This document shows positions 15,861 through 23,998 of a DNA stretch of 64,000 nucleotides, one piece after another. The notes under the pieces were generated by a model. The model had not been told where the DNA came from. It searched no databases and saw nothing but the letters and a program-made list of their open reading frames with translations. This stretch comes from Friedmanniella luteola (GTDB lineage: Bacteria; Actinomycetota; Actinomycetes; Propionibacteriales; Propionibacteriaceae), in contig NZ_LT629749.1 in NCBI RefSeq assembly GCF_900105065.1, positions 1,860,001 through 1,924,000 on the forward strand, read 5' to 3'. Within the stretch, counting starts at the first letter, position 1; every line of letters begins with the position of its first letter. The translations under genes and the position numbers were made by a program.

Positions 15861-16868
15861 ATGCCCACCGCAGCCGTGATCGGGTGCGGCGACGTCTCCG
15901 TCGTCCACCTCGACGCCCTCGCCTCCCTGCCCGACGTCGAGCTGGTCGGGGTGGTCGAGCCGGACCGCGACCGCCGGGAGGCGGCCGCGCAGAAGTACGG
16001 CGTGCCCGGCTTCCCCGACCAGGCCGCGCTGCTGGCGCAGGCGCGACCAGACGTCGTGCACGTCACCACCCCGCACCACACCCACGTCGAGCTCGCCCTG
16101 GCCTGCCTGGAGCAGGGCGTGCACGTGGTGCTGGAGAAGCCCCTCGCGTCGACGGTCGCCGACGGTGAGCGACTGGCCGCCGCCGCCGACGCGGGCTCGG
16201 CGAAGATCGCCGTCTGCTTCCAGAACCGCTACAACGCGGCGGTCCGGGGGCTGCACGAGCGGCTCACCTCCGGCGAGCTGGGCACCGTCCTCGGCGCGGC
16301 CGCGACCGTCGTCTGGCACCGGGAGGCGAGCTACTACGAGAACCGGCCCTGGCGCTCCACCTGGGCGGGCAGCGGCGGCGGGCTGCTGATGAACCAGGCC
16401 ATCCACACGGTCGACCTGGTGCAGTGGCTGGTGGGCGACGTCACCGGCGTCGAGGGCCACGCCAGCACCCGGGCGCTCGCCGGCGCGATCGAGGTCGAGG
16501 ACACCGCCGAGATCGCCCTGCAGCACGCGTCCGGGGCGCGCAGCGTCTTCTACGCGACCCTCGCGCACGCCGCGAACGCCCCCGTGACCCTCGACGTGGT
16601 CACCGAGCAGGCCACGCTGAGCCTGCGCGGCGACCTCACCATCACCCACGCCGACGGCCGCAGCGAGACGGTGCGGGAGCGGACGGCCGCCACGGGCGGC
16701 CGCTCCTACTGGGGCGTGTCGCACGAGCTGCTGCTCGCCGACTTCTACGCCCGGCTGGGCGATCCTGAGCCGTTCTGGATCAGCCCGCGGGAGGCGCTCA
16801 AGTCGCTGCGGATCGTCAAGGACGTCTACCGGCAGAGCTACCCCGGGCTGGGCGACGCCGTTGCCTGA
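15861..16868 (+). CDS. Gfo/Idh/MocA-family oxidoreductase
   Basis: A 335-residue paralogue of the preceding gene, shorter and clearly diverged. The nucleotide-binding start is AAVIGCGDVSVVHLDAL, the EKP lysine lies in HVVLEKPLASTVADG (about residue 95), and the active-site segment is GGLLMNQAIHTVDLVQWLVG. The substrate is unknown; with two such enzymes and two TIM-barrel proteins in one regulon, an oxidise-rearrange-reduce sequence on a sugar or glycoside is plausible. An AGGAG box precedes the ATG, and the gene ends inside the larA start region (8-nt overlap). Confidence 0.88.
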   Translation: MPTAAVIGCGDVSVVHLDALASLPDVELVGVVEPDRDRREAAAQKYGVPGFPDQAALLAQARPDVVHVTTPHHTHVELALACLEQGVHVVLEKPLASTVADGERLAAAADAGSAKIAVCFQNRYNAAVRGLHERLTSGELGTVLGAAATVVWHREASYYENRPWRSTWAGSGGGLLMNQAIHTVDLVQWLVGDVTGVEGHASTRALAGAIEVEDTAEIALQHASGARSVFYATLAHAANAPVTLDVVTEQATLSLRGDLTITHADGRSETVRERTAATGGRSYWGVSHELLLADFYARLGDPEPFWISPREALKSLRIVKDVYRQSYPGLGDAVA

Positions 16869-18222
16869 GCACGCCTACGGGACCGAGCCCGGGGACCCGG
16901 CCCGGGCGCTGCAGGTCGGAGGTCCGGGGGTCCGGCTGAGCGAGCAGCAGGTGACGGCGTTCGTCGCCGACGCCTTCGCGGGCGCCGACGTCGACGGCGC
17001 CTCGGTCTGCCTCGTCGTCCCCGACGGCACCCGCACCTGCCCGCTGCCCCTGCTGCTCGGCACCGTCCGCGACGCGCTCGCGGGCCGGGCCCGCGAGGTC
17101 ACCGTCGTCGTCGCCCTCGGCACCCACCAGGCGATGAGCGAGGAGCACCTCGCCCGGCACCTCGGCTTCGCGCCGGGGGACAGCGGCGCCACCTACCCGG
17201 GCTGGCGGATCCTCAACCACGCCTCCGGGCTCCCCGAGACGTTCACCGACCTGGGGACGATCGGACCCGGGCGGATGGCCGAGCTCACCGGCGGGCTGAT
17301 GACCGACCTGTCCGTCGACGTCCGGATCAACCGGCACGTGGCCGAGGCCGACGTCGCCGTCGTCGTCGGACCCGTCTTCCCGCACGAGGTGGTCGGCTTC
17401 TCCGGTGGCAACAAGTACTTCTTCCCCGGCGTGTCCGGCCAGGAGCTGATCGACCTGTCGCACTGGGTCGGCGCCCTGATCACCAGCGCCGAGATGATCG
17501 GCACCCGCGGCGTCACGCCGGTCCGGGCCCTGGTCAACGAGGCGGCGGGCATGATCCCGGCGCGCCGGCTGGCGCTCTGCCTGGTCGTCGCGTCGGGGAC
17601 CGACACGCTGCACGCGGCCGCCTTCGGCACCCCCGAGGACGCCTGGGCCGCCTGCGCGGCGGTGTCGGCGGAGACCCACGTGTCCTACCGCGACGCCCCG
17701 GTCCGGCGGGTGCTGTCGGTGATGCCGGCGAAGTACGAGGACATCTGGACCGCGGCCAAGGGGTTCTACAAGCTGGAGCCGATCGTGGCCGACGGCGGCG
17801 AGGTGATCATCTACGCCCCCCACATCACCGAGGTGTCGGTGATGCACCCGCACATCACCGAGATCGGCTACCACAACCGGGACTACTTCCTGGGGCAGTG
17901 GGAGCGGTTCCGGGACACCCCGTGGGGCGACCTCGCCCACTCCACCCACCTGCGCGGCCAGGGCACCTGGGACCCCGAGCACGGGGAGCGGAACCGGGTC
18001 ACCGTCACCCTGGCCACCGGCATCCCCGAGGACGTCGTCCGGGCCGTCAACCTGAACTACCTCGACCCGGCGGACGTGGACGTCGACGCCTACGCCGCCG
18101 ACCCGGACACCTTCGTCGAGCCACACGCGGGCGAGGTGCTCTACCGGCTGCGCCCGGGCGGAGCGGGTGGCGCGGGGGAGCCCGACGGTCGGCAGACCCC
18201 CGCGGCGGGGCTCGACGGCTGA
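16861..18222 (+). CDS. LarA-family nickel-dependent racemase/epimerase (lactate racemase homologue)
   Basis: A 453-residue LarA superfamily protein (DUF2088). The N-terminal domain carries CLVVPDGTRTCP and VVVALGTHQAMSEEHL, and the conserved VVGPVFPHEVVGFSGGNKY plus FFPGVSG supplies the His and Lys positions that in LarA contact the nickel-pincer nucleotide. LarA proteins move a hydride at the C2 hydroxyl of 2-hydroxy acids; the superfamily extends beyond lactate to sugar acids. Beside uxaC, a fructuronate reductase and a gluconokinase-like kinase, mannonate/gluconate C2 epimerisation is an attractive role. The cofactor genes larB, larC and larE are not in the window. The TTG start overlaps the previous gene by 8 nt and lacks a clear ribosome site, so it is uncertain; GTG 16951 is the next in-frame alternative considered. 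Confidence 0.8.
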   Translation: MPEHAYGTEPGDPARALQVGGPGVRLSEQQVTAFVADAFAGADVDGASVCLVVPDGTRTCPLPLLLGTVRDALAGRAREVTVVVALGTHQAMSEEHLARHLGFAPGDSGATYPGWRILNHASGLPETFTDLGTIGPGRMAELTGGLMTDLSVDVRINRHVAEADVAVVVGPVFPHEVVGFSGGNKYFFPGVSGQELIDLSHWVGALITSAEMIGTRGVTPVRALVNEAAGMIPARRLALCLVVASGTDTLHAAAFGTPEDAWAACAAVSAETHVSYRDAPVRRVLSVMPAKYEDIWTAAKGFYKLEPIVADGGEVIIYAPHITEVSVMHPHITEIGYHNRDYFLGQWERFRDTPWGDLAHSTHLRGQGTWDPEHGERNRVTVTLATGIPEDVVRAVNLNYLDPADVDVDAYAADPDTFVEPHAGEVLYRLRPGGAGGAGEPDGRQTPAAGLDG

Positions 18223-18363
18223 GCAGGGGCCTCGACCGCCACCCGATCCGGCGGCAGCGGGACCTCGTGCTCTGAGGCTGTCGACGGGCGTCCTTCGACG
18301 AGCTGAGGGGGCGCACGTGCTCACCCGCGTCAAGGAGGTGCGCACCCGGCGCCCGCAGGGGCC

Positions 18364-19017
18364 TCAGGGCTCGATCAGCCCCGCGCGGATGGCGTAGCGG
18401 GTGAGCTCGGTCCGGTCCCGCATGCCCAGCTTGTGCAGCACGTTGGCCCGGTGGTGCTCGACGGTCTTGGGGCTGATCGTGAGCGCCTCGGCGATCTCGC
18501 GGGAGGACCGGCCCTCCGCGATCAGCTTGAGCACCTCGTCCTCGCGCGGGGTGAGCGGGTTTGCCTTCGGCTCCACCCCGCGGCGCAGCTGCTCCAGGTG
18601 GCTGCGCATCAGCGACGCCATGGCCGCCGGGTAGAGGAAGGGCTCACCGCGCAGAGCGGCGTCGCAGGCCTGCAGCAGGTCCTGGTCCGCCGCCGACTTG
18701 AGCACGTAGCCGGACGCGCCGGCCCGCAGCGACTCGTAGAAGTACTGGTCGTGGTCGTACATCGACAGCATGAGGATGCGCGGCGCCGGGTCGAGCCGGG
18801 CGATCTCCCGCGCGGCCTGCAGGCCGGTCATCCGGGGCATCGACACGTCGAGCACCGCGAGGTCGACGGGCTCCCGGCGGGCCAGCGCGACGGCCTCGGC
18901 ACCGTCGCCGGCCTCGGCCACCACCCGGGTGCCCGGCCGCGTCTCGAGGATCAGCCGCACCCCGCGCCGGACCAGGGCGTGGTCGTCGGCCAGCAGGATC
19001 CGCACCTCGGCGCTCAC
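18364..19017 (-). CDS. NarL/FixJ-family response regulator
   Basis: A 217-residue response regulator. The receiver domain has the acidic pocket in ILLADDHALVRRG, the phosphoacceptor Asp in VDLAVLDVSMPRMTG (about residue 56) and the switch Lys in GYVLKSA. A LuxR-type helix-turn-helix follows (LTPREDEVLKLIAEG, SREIAEALTISPKTVEHHRA). It is the partner of the histidine kinase whose stop codon overlaps its GTG start by 4 nt. The 141-bp gap towards larA holds only a short GCAGGGGCCTC direct repeat (18223 and 18355). Confidence 0.92.
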   Translation of the reverse strand: MSAEVRILLADDHALVRRGVRLILETRPGTRVVAEAGDGAEAVALARREPVDLAVLDVSMPRMTGLQAAREIARLDPAPRILMLSMYDHDQYFYESLRAGASGYVLKSAADQDLLQACDAALRGEPFLYPAAMASLMRSHLEQLRRGVEPKANPLTPREDEVLKLIAEGRSSREIAEALTISPKTVEHHRANVLHKLGMRDRTELTRYAIRAGLIEP

Positions 19018-20009
19018 GCGTCGACCGCCGCCCGCACGGGCACCCGCAGCCGGACCTCGGTGCCGCCGGCGGAGCCGGGGGAGCGGACCGAGAGCCGACC
19101 GCCCACCAGCAGGGCGCGCTCCCGCATCCCGCGCAGGCCCGAACCCTCCGGCGCCCGGCCCAGCCCGCGGCCGTCGTCGGCGACCACCAGCTCGACGCCC
19201 TCGGGGTCGGCGAGCAGCCGCAGCCGCACCGTGCGGGCGTCGGCGTGCCGCGCGACGTTGGTCAGCGCCTCCTGGGCGACGCGGTAGAGCACCAGCTCCT
19301 GCTCCTCCGTCAGCGGCGGCAGGTGGGCGTCGAAGCCCCGCTCCACGGTCCCGCCGGAGTGCGTGGTGAAGTCCGAGGCCAGGGCGGCCAGCGCGCTGAC
19401 CAGGCCGAGGTCCTGCAGCACGCCCGGGCGCAGCCGGCGGGCCACCTCGCGCACCTCGTGCAGGCTGGTCCGGGCCGTCTCCTGCACCGCCCGCAGCTCC
19501 TCGGCCAGCTCCGGCGGGGCGGTGGCGACCGCCCGCTGCAGGCCCAGCAGCACCACCGTCAGGCCCTGGCCGACCTCGTCGTGCAGCTCGCGGGCGATCC
19601 GGTGCCGCTCGACCTCCTGGGCGGCCAGCGCCTGCGCGTTGCTGCGGGCCCGCTCCAGCTCCAGCCGCGTCGACATCCGGTTGAAGCTCGCCACCAGCGG
19701 CTGGAGCGACCCGTCCTCGGTCTCGGGCAGCTTCTGGCCCAGCCCCTCGAGGTCCATCCGCTGCATCTGCGCGACCAGCCGGTCCAGCGGCACCAGGCTG
19801 CTGCGCAGCAGCAGGGCGTTCGCGACCATGATCGCGCCGAGGCCCAGGGCCAGCCCGCCGAGCTGACCGAGGGACATGTCGCGCCCGACCGTCGCCGGGC
19901 TGACGACCAGGATGACCGCGGACAGCAGGAAGACGGCGGCGTTGATCAGGCAGACCCGCCAGTAGACGGGCAGGGAGGAGAAGGACGCCACGGGACCAAC
20001 GTGCGGCAT
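19014..20009 (-). CDS. Sensor histidine kinase (NarL-type, HisKA_3)
   Basis: A 331-residue membrane kinase. Two hydrophobic segments (ACLINAAVFLLSAVILVVSP-like at about 17-35 and a second near LGLGAIMVANALLL) bracket a very short extracellular loop, followed by a HAMP-like linker, the HisKA_3 phosphoacceptor HRIARELHDEVGQGL and an HATPase domain (VAQEALTNVARHA, VADDGRGLG, GLRGMRERA). The short loop suggests it senses membrane or intracellular state. The start at 20009 gives a normal N-terminus; upstream in-frame codons would add unrelated sequence. The 208-bp divergent gap to the GlsB gene shows no obvious operator. Confidence 0.88.
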   Translation of the reverse strand: MPHVGPVASFSSLPVYWRVCLINAAVFLLSAVILVVSPATVGRDMSLGQLGGLALGLGAIMVANALLLRSSLVPLDRLVAQMQRMDLEGLGQKLPETEDGSLQPLVASFNRMSTRLELERARSNAQALAAQEVERHRIARELHDEVGQGLTVVLLGLQRAVATAPPELAEELRAVQETARTSLHEVREVARRLRPGVLQDLGLVSALAALASDFTTHSGGTVERGFDAHLPPLTEEQELVLYRVAQEALTNVARHADARTVRLRLLADPEGVELVVADDGRGLGRAPEGSGLRGMRERALLVGGRLSVRSPGSAGGTEVRLRVPVRAAVDA

Positions 20010-20217
20010 GGGCGCTGCGGTGTCCACCGGGACACGTCCCACGAGCCCCACCCGTCCCGAAGATAGGTGGTAGCCCCGATGGTCCCGGGGGCGCGCAGCG
20101 ACCACACTGGTGCCCGGCGGTCGACGCAAGCCTGCACTCGTCCGGCCTTCCCCACCGGGGAGGCCCGGGCGACGGCCGCCGAACGGGAGCACCACCACCA
20201 CTTCCTCAGGAGGCACC

Positions 20218-20502
20218 ATGCTCGGCACCATCATCGGGCTCATCATCATCGGTCTCATCGCCGGCTTCATCGCGCGGGCGGTCGTCCCCGGACGCCAGTC
20301 CCTCAGCATCCTGCAGACCATCCTGCTGGGCATCGTCGGCTCGTTCGTCGGCGGCTTCCTCGGCAAGCTGATCTTCGGTCGCGACAGCGGCGAGGGCTTC
20401 GTCCAGCCGTCCAGCTGGATCGGCTCCATCATCGGCGCGATCATCGTGCTCGTGATCTACCTGGCCATCAAGCGTCGCTCCGGCGGCACCCGCACGGTCT
20501 GA
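20218..20502 (+). CDS. GlsB/YeaQ/YmgE-family stress response membrane protein
   Basis: A 94-residue, almost wholly hydrophobic protein with three transmembrane segments and Gly-rich packing (LIIIGLIAGFIARAVVPG, ILLGIVGSFVGGFLGKLIFG, SIIGAIIVLVIYLAIKRR). This is the transglycosylase-associated (Transgly_assoc) family, induced by envelope or acid stress in several bacteria, biochemical role unknown. A strong AGGAGG ribosome site precedes the ATG. The 14 bp that include its stop codon are duplicated in tandem, and a perfect terminator follows. Confidence 0.9.
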   Translation: MLGTIIGLIIIGLIAGFIARAVVPGRQSLSILQTILLGIVGSFVGGFLGKLIFGRDSGEGFVQPSSWIGSIIGAIIVLVIYLAIKRRSGGTRTV

Positions 20503-20520
20503 CCAGCACGGTCTGACCAG
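20493..20520 (+). repeat. 14-bp tandem duplication across the glsB-like stop codon
   Basis: CACGGTCTGACCAG occurs at 20493-20506 and again at 20507-20520. The first copy contains the last codons and the TGA stop (20500-20502), so the second is untranslated. It abuts the terminator stem. Confidence 0.8.
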
Positions 20521-20558
20521 CAGCAGGACCCGGGACCACGAGGTCCCGGGTCCTGCTG
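20521..20558 (+). terminator. Perfect 17-bp terminator hairpin
   Basis: CAGCAGGACCCGGGACC (20521-20537) pairs without mismatch with 20542-20558 around the tetraloop ACGA, 18 nt after the GlsB-like stop. No U-tract follows. Confidence 0.85.
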
Positions 20559-20609
20559 CGTCCGGGCCCGGGGCTGCGGGCCGCCCGCAGGCCGGTGGAC
20601 ACTGGGGCC

Positions 20610-21836
20610 GTGGCAGAGCGGCTGGAGCGGGTGCGGGCGCGGGCCCGCTCGACGGCGCGCCGGGTGCTGTGGTGGGCCTGGCCCTCCTACCCCACGTCCT
20701 GGGCGGCCGTGCCCGGTCGGCTCCGGCCGCCGGTCACCCAGATCGTCCGGCTCACCGTCGCCGCGGTCGTCGCCTACGTCATCGCCGACACCGTCTCGCC
20801 CGGCATCCTCGACCTCACGGCCCCCCTCACCGCGCTGCTCGTCGTCCAGGCCACCACCGTCGGCACGTTGCAGATGGGGCTGGTCCGGGTCGGGGCCGTG
20901 CTGACCGGCGTGCTGGTCGCCGTCGGCATCTCCACCTGGATCGGGCTGTCCTGGTGGAGCCTGGCCGCCGTCATCGCCACCTCGCTGGGGCTGGCCAAGC
21001 TCTTCCGGCTGGGCGACCAGTCGCTGGAGGCTCCCATCAGCGCGATGCTCATCCTCGCCGTCTCGGCGCCCGGGCTGGCCGCCGAGGTGCGGGTGGTGAA
21101 CACCCTGATCGGCACGGTCGTCGGGATCGCCTTCAGCCTGCTCGTGCCGGTGTCCATCCCGAGCGCGCGCGCCACCGGTGCCGTCCGTCAGGTGGCCCGG
21201 TCGCAGGCGGCGCTGCTGGACGAGATGGCGCTCAGCCTCACCGACCGGGCGCCGCACCCGGAGGAGGTCGCGGCCTGGTCCGCCTGGACCGAGGACATCG
21301 GGCGCGACGTCGACGCCGCCGCCGCGGCCGTCCGGACCGTCGAGGAGAGCCGGCGGCTCAACCCGCGCGCCCTGGCCGCCGACGTCGTGCACCCGGGCCT
21401 GCGGGACGCCCTCGACCGGCTGGAGCGGTGCCTGGCGGCCGAGCGGGCCCTGCTGGTGGTGATCGGCCGCGAGGCCCCGGCGCCGGGCGGGGACGCCGAC
21501 CAGTCGTTCTCGCCCGAGCTGCGGCGCGCCTTCGCCGTCGTCCTGGACGACGTGGCCGACGCCCTGCGCGGGTTCGGCGAGCTGGTCAGCGCGGAGTTCG
21601 GCCGGGGCCCCGTGGACCGCGTCGACGACCTCGTCAGCCGCACCCTCGACCTGGTCCGGGAGACCCGGGCCAGGCTCACCGAGCTGGTGCTGCTGGACGT
21701 CGACCCCCGGCAGCAGACCGGGCTCTGGATGCTGCAGGGGTCGGTGCTGTCGGCCGTCGAGGAGGTGCTGCGGCAGCTCGACCTCGAGCACATCGAACGG
21801 CGCAGCGCCGCCTGGCTGCAGCGGCTCCAGGGCTGA
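20610..21836 (+). CDS. Aromatic acid exporter/FUSC-family membrane protein
   Basis: A 408-residue protein. The first half holds about six closely spaced transmembrane helices (QIVRLTVAAVVAYVIADTVS, APLTALLVVQATTVGTLQMG, VGAVLTGVLVAVGISTWIGL, then LVNTLIGTVVGIAF-like segments), matching the FUSC/ArAE_1 efflux family. The second half is an alpha-helical, charged cytoplasmic domain, as in actinobacterial members. It would export small aromatic or amphipathic acids, but the substrate is not predictable. The GTG at 20610 is preferred over 20595 because GACACT (20598-20603) lies 6 nt before it, suggesting a leaderless start. Confidence 0.75.
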   Translation: MAERLERVRARARSTARRVLWWAWPSYPTSWAAVPGRLRPPVTQIVRLTVAAVVAYVIADTVSPGILDLTAPLTALLVVQATTVGTLQMGLVRVGAVLTGVLVAVGISTWIGLSWWSLAAVIATSLGLAKLFRLGDQSLEAPISAMLILAVSAPGLAAEVRVVNTLIGTVVGIAFSLLVPVSIPSARATGAVRQVARSQAALLDEMALSLTDRAPHPEEVAAWSAWTEDIGRDVDAAAAAVRTVEESRRLNPRALAADVVHPGLRDALDRLERCLAAERALLVVIGREAPAPGGDADQSFSPELRRAFAVVLDDVADALRGFGELVSAEFGRGPVDRVDDLVSRTLDLVRETRARLTELVLLDVDPRQQTGLWMLQGSVLSAVEEVLRQLDLEHIERRSAAWLQRLQG

Positions 21837-21952
21837 CCCCCCGGCCACGACCGCCCGCGGAGGTGCCGGCGGCGACGGCCGACCGGCCACCCCTAGGCTG
21901 GGGCGTTCCCGGCGCCGTCGGGTCGAGAGCGCACCGACAGGAGACCGACACC

Positions 21953-22708
21953 GTGGCCAAGCCGCAGGAGATCACCGAAGAGGACGTCGTCACCGCGCTC
22001 GACCTCTACGCCCGGATGGTCGGCCACGTGCTGGCCGACCCCCAGCGCTGGCTCGGTCTGGACGACGAGCCGCCGCCCTCGGCGCCGTTCCCGGCCAAGG
22101 TGCTGGACGCGCTGCGGGACCGCGCCCTGGGCGACACCACGCCGGCCTCGCCGGCCTGGACCGACCAGCCGCTCCAGCGCCGCGTCGACTGGTGGGTCAC
22201 CCGGATCGGCGTCAGCGCGGGGCTGGCGGCCGCCGCACCGCGGCTGGCCGGGGCGCTGGCCGACCGGATCCCGCTGCAGCCGGCGCTCGGGGCCTGCGCC
22301 GCCGGGCTCGCCGTCTGCGCCACTGCCCGCGAGCACGGCCTGACCGACCCCGACGACTGGGTGCCGCTGCTGGCCCGCGTCCTGTTCGACCGCGGGCTGG
22401 CCGCCCCCGTGACGTCGCCCGCGGACGACGCCGAGGCCGAACGGCGGCTGGCCGACGAGAGCGGGGAGGAGCCGGACCGCCGCGTGCTGGCCACGCTCGG
22501 CCGGGGTGCCGCCCGCGCCGCCCTCACCCTGTGGCGGCTGGCCAGCACCCTGTGGCAGCTCAGCGACCTGCTCGACGAGCGCCCGCGCGGCGGGTTCTTC
22601 TCCCGCGCGCTGGGCAAGGTGCCGGTGATCGGGGTGGCCGGCGGCTGGCTGGACGAGCGGGGCGGCATCCGCAAGGCCGCCCAGCAGACCGCCGCCCTGC
22701 TCAGCTGA
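21953..22708 (+). CDS. Hypothetical protein with weakly hydrophobic centre
   Basis: A 251-residue protein I do not recognise. The N-terminal half is helical and acidic; a central Ala-rich stretch (SAGLAAAAPRLAGALADRI, then ACAAGLAVCATAREHGL) could insert in or lie on the membrane; the C-terminus has GKVPVIGVAGGWLDERGG, which recalls the EcsC family's glycine-rich end, a tentative match only. GTG start with an AGGAG box. A TAGGCT box lies at 21894-21899. It follows the FUSC gene by 116 nt. Confidence 0.55.
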   Translation: MAKPQEITEEDVVTALDLYARMVGHVLADPQRWLGLDDEPPPSAPFPAKVLDALRDRALGDTTPASPAWTDQPLQRRVDWWVTRIGVSAGLAAAAPRLAGALADRIPLQPALGACAAGLAVCATAREHGLTDPDDWVPLLARVLFDRGLAAPVTSPADDAEAERRLADESGEEPDRRVLATLGRGAARAALTLWRLASTLWQLSDLLDERPRGGFFSRALGKVPVIGVAGGWLDERGGIRKAAQQTAALLS

Positions 22709-22798
22709 GGCCGCACCCCCGGGCGGCGGAACCGACGGCGCCCGTAGCCTGAGCGCGGCGGCTGGCCGGCCGCGCGGACGGCAGAAGGCGGGACAGCA

Positions 22799-23512
22799 GT
22801 GGGGCAGCACGAGGAGCGGGACGGTCGCGGGTCGCCGGGGCTGAGCCGGACGCTGGTCGTCCAGGCCGCTCTGGACCTGATCGACGAGGACGGCCTGCAG
22901 AACCTCAGCATGCGGGCCGTCGGCCAGCAGCTGGGCGTCGGGGCGATGGCCCTGTACCGCTACGTGAGCGGCCGCGAGGACCTGCTGGAGGCGGTCGTCG
23001 CGTCGCTGGTCGACGGGCTGCGGGCGCAGCTGGACCCCGACCTCACCGGCACCTGGCAGGGCTACCTGCAGACGCTGGCCCACGCCGTCCGCCGGGTCGC
23101 CGTCGAGCACGCCGCCGCGTTCCCGTTGATCGCCACCCGGCACCCCGCCGCGCCGTGGCTCCGGCCGCCGCTGCGCAGCCCCGAGCTCGTCGAGGACCTC
23201 CTCACGAACCTGTCGGGGCACGGCTTCACCGACGAGCAGGTCGCGGACGCCTACCGGGCCTTCAGCAGCTTCCTGCTCGGCCACCTGCTGCTCGAGTCCG
23301 CGGCCCGGGGCGCCGACACCGCCCCGGTCGAGGAGCCCTTCGACGAGGGTGACGCGCAGATCCCGCAACGGGACGGCCGGCGTGACCTCAGCCAGACCAC
23401 GCCCACCACCAACCGGCTGCGTCCGCTGCTCAGCGAGGACCGCGGCGACGAGGAGTTCGAGGTTGGCCTGGAGACGTTGCTGGACCGCCTGGAGATGGTC
23501 CTCTCGCAGTAG
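22799..23512 (+). CDS. TetR-family transcriptional regulator
   Basis: A 237-residue TetR regulator. The DNA-binding domain is in the first 70 residues (RTLVVQAALDLIDEDGLQNL, then the recognition helix RAVGQQLGVGAMALYRYVSG). The ligand/dimerisation domain resembles TetR_C_1 (PLIATRHPAAPWLRPPLRSP, FSSFLLGHLLLESA). An unusual polar insert (residues about 175-210) precedes the last helix. GTG start; its TAG stop (23510-23512) forms part of a TAGCCT box just ahead of the next gene. The regulated gene is probably a neighbour. Confidence 0.85.
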   Translation: MGQHEERDGRGSPGLSRTLVVQAALDLIDEDGLQNLSMRAVGQQLGVGAMALYRYVSGREDLLEAVVASLVDGLRAQLDPDLTGTWQGYLQTLAHAVRRVAVEHAAAFPLIATRHPAAPWLRPPLRSPELVEDLLTNLSGHGFTDEQVADAYRAFSSFLLGHLLLESAARGADTAPVEEPFDEGDAQIPQRDGRRDLSQTTPTTNRLRPLLSEDRGDEEFEVGLETLLDRLEMVLSQ

Positions 23513-23520
23513 CCTGGGGC

Positions 23521-23991
23521 ATGGCCGACACCTACACCGTGAGCCGCACCCTGGTCGTCGACGCGCCGCCGGAGCGCGTCCACGCGCAGCTGGCCGACTT
23601 CCACCGCTGGGCCGCCTGGTCCCCCTGGGAGGACGTCGACCCGGCCCTGGAGCGCTCCTACGAGGGGGCCGGCTCAGGGGTCGGGGCGGTCTACCGCTGG
23701 TCGGGCAACCGGCGCGCCGGCCGGGGCCGGATGGAGATCACCGAGTCGCGGCCACCGGCGCTGGTCCGCGTCGACCTGACCTTCGAGAAGCCGTTCAAGG
23801 CGCACAACGACACCTGGTTCGAGGTGGTGCCCGAGGGCGCCGGGTCCCGGGTCACCTGGACGATGACCGGTCGGCTCACGGTCGTGACCCGGCTCATGGG
23901 GCTGTTCAGCTCGATGGACAAGTTCCTCGGGCCGGACTTCGAGAAGGGCCTGCAGCGGCTGAAGACCGTGAGCGAGTCGGCCGCGGCCTGA
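23521..23991 (+). CDS. SRPBCC-family protein (polyketide cyclase/dehydrase-like)
   Basis: A 156-residue START-like domain protein. It begins with the conserved strand YTVSRTLVVDAPPERVHAQL, then FHRWAAWSPWEDVDPALE, and ends with FSSMDKFLGPDFEKGLQRLK, the long C-terminal helix of the polyketide_cyc2 group. Members bind hydrophobic ligands; many have no known enzyme activity. It starts 8 nt after the TetR gene and may be co-expressed. It converges on a DUF1905 gene only 7 nt away. Confidence 0.8.
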   Translation: MADTYTVSRTLVVDAPPERVHAQLADFHRWAAWSPWEDVDPALERSYEGAGSGVGAVYRWSGNRRAGRGRMEITESRPPALVRVDLTFEKPFKAHNDTWFEVVPEGAGSRVTWTMTGRLTVVTRLMGLFSSMDKFLGPDFEKGLQRLKTVSESAAA

Positions 23992-23998
23992 GGCGGCG

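Noticed and set aside
12162-16868. A 1568-codon open frame on the plus strand
   Set aside because: It is out of frame with the dehydrogenase, kinase and first Gfo/Idh gene and rich in Arg, Pro and Ser. Only the last 335 codons (15861-16868) are a real gene.
18223-18363. GCAGGGGCCTC repeated at both ends of the gap after larA
   Set aside because: Only 11 bp and direct, in very GC-rich DNA; no att-site or terminator structure can be built from it.
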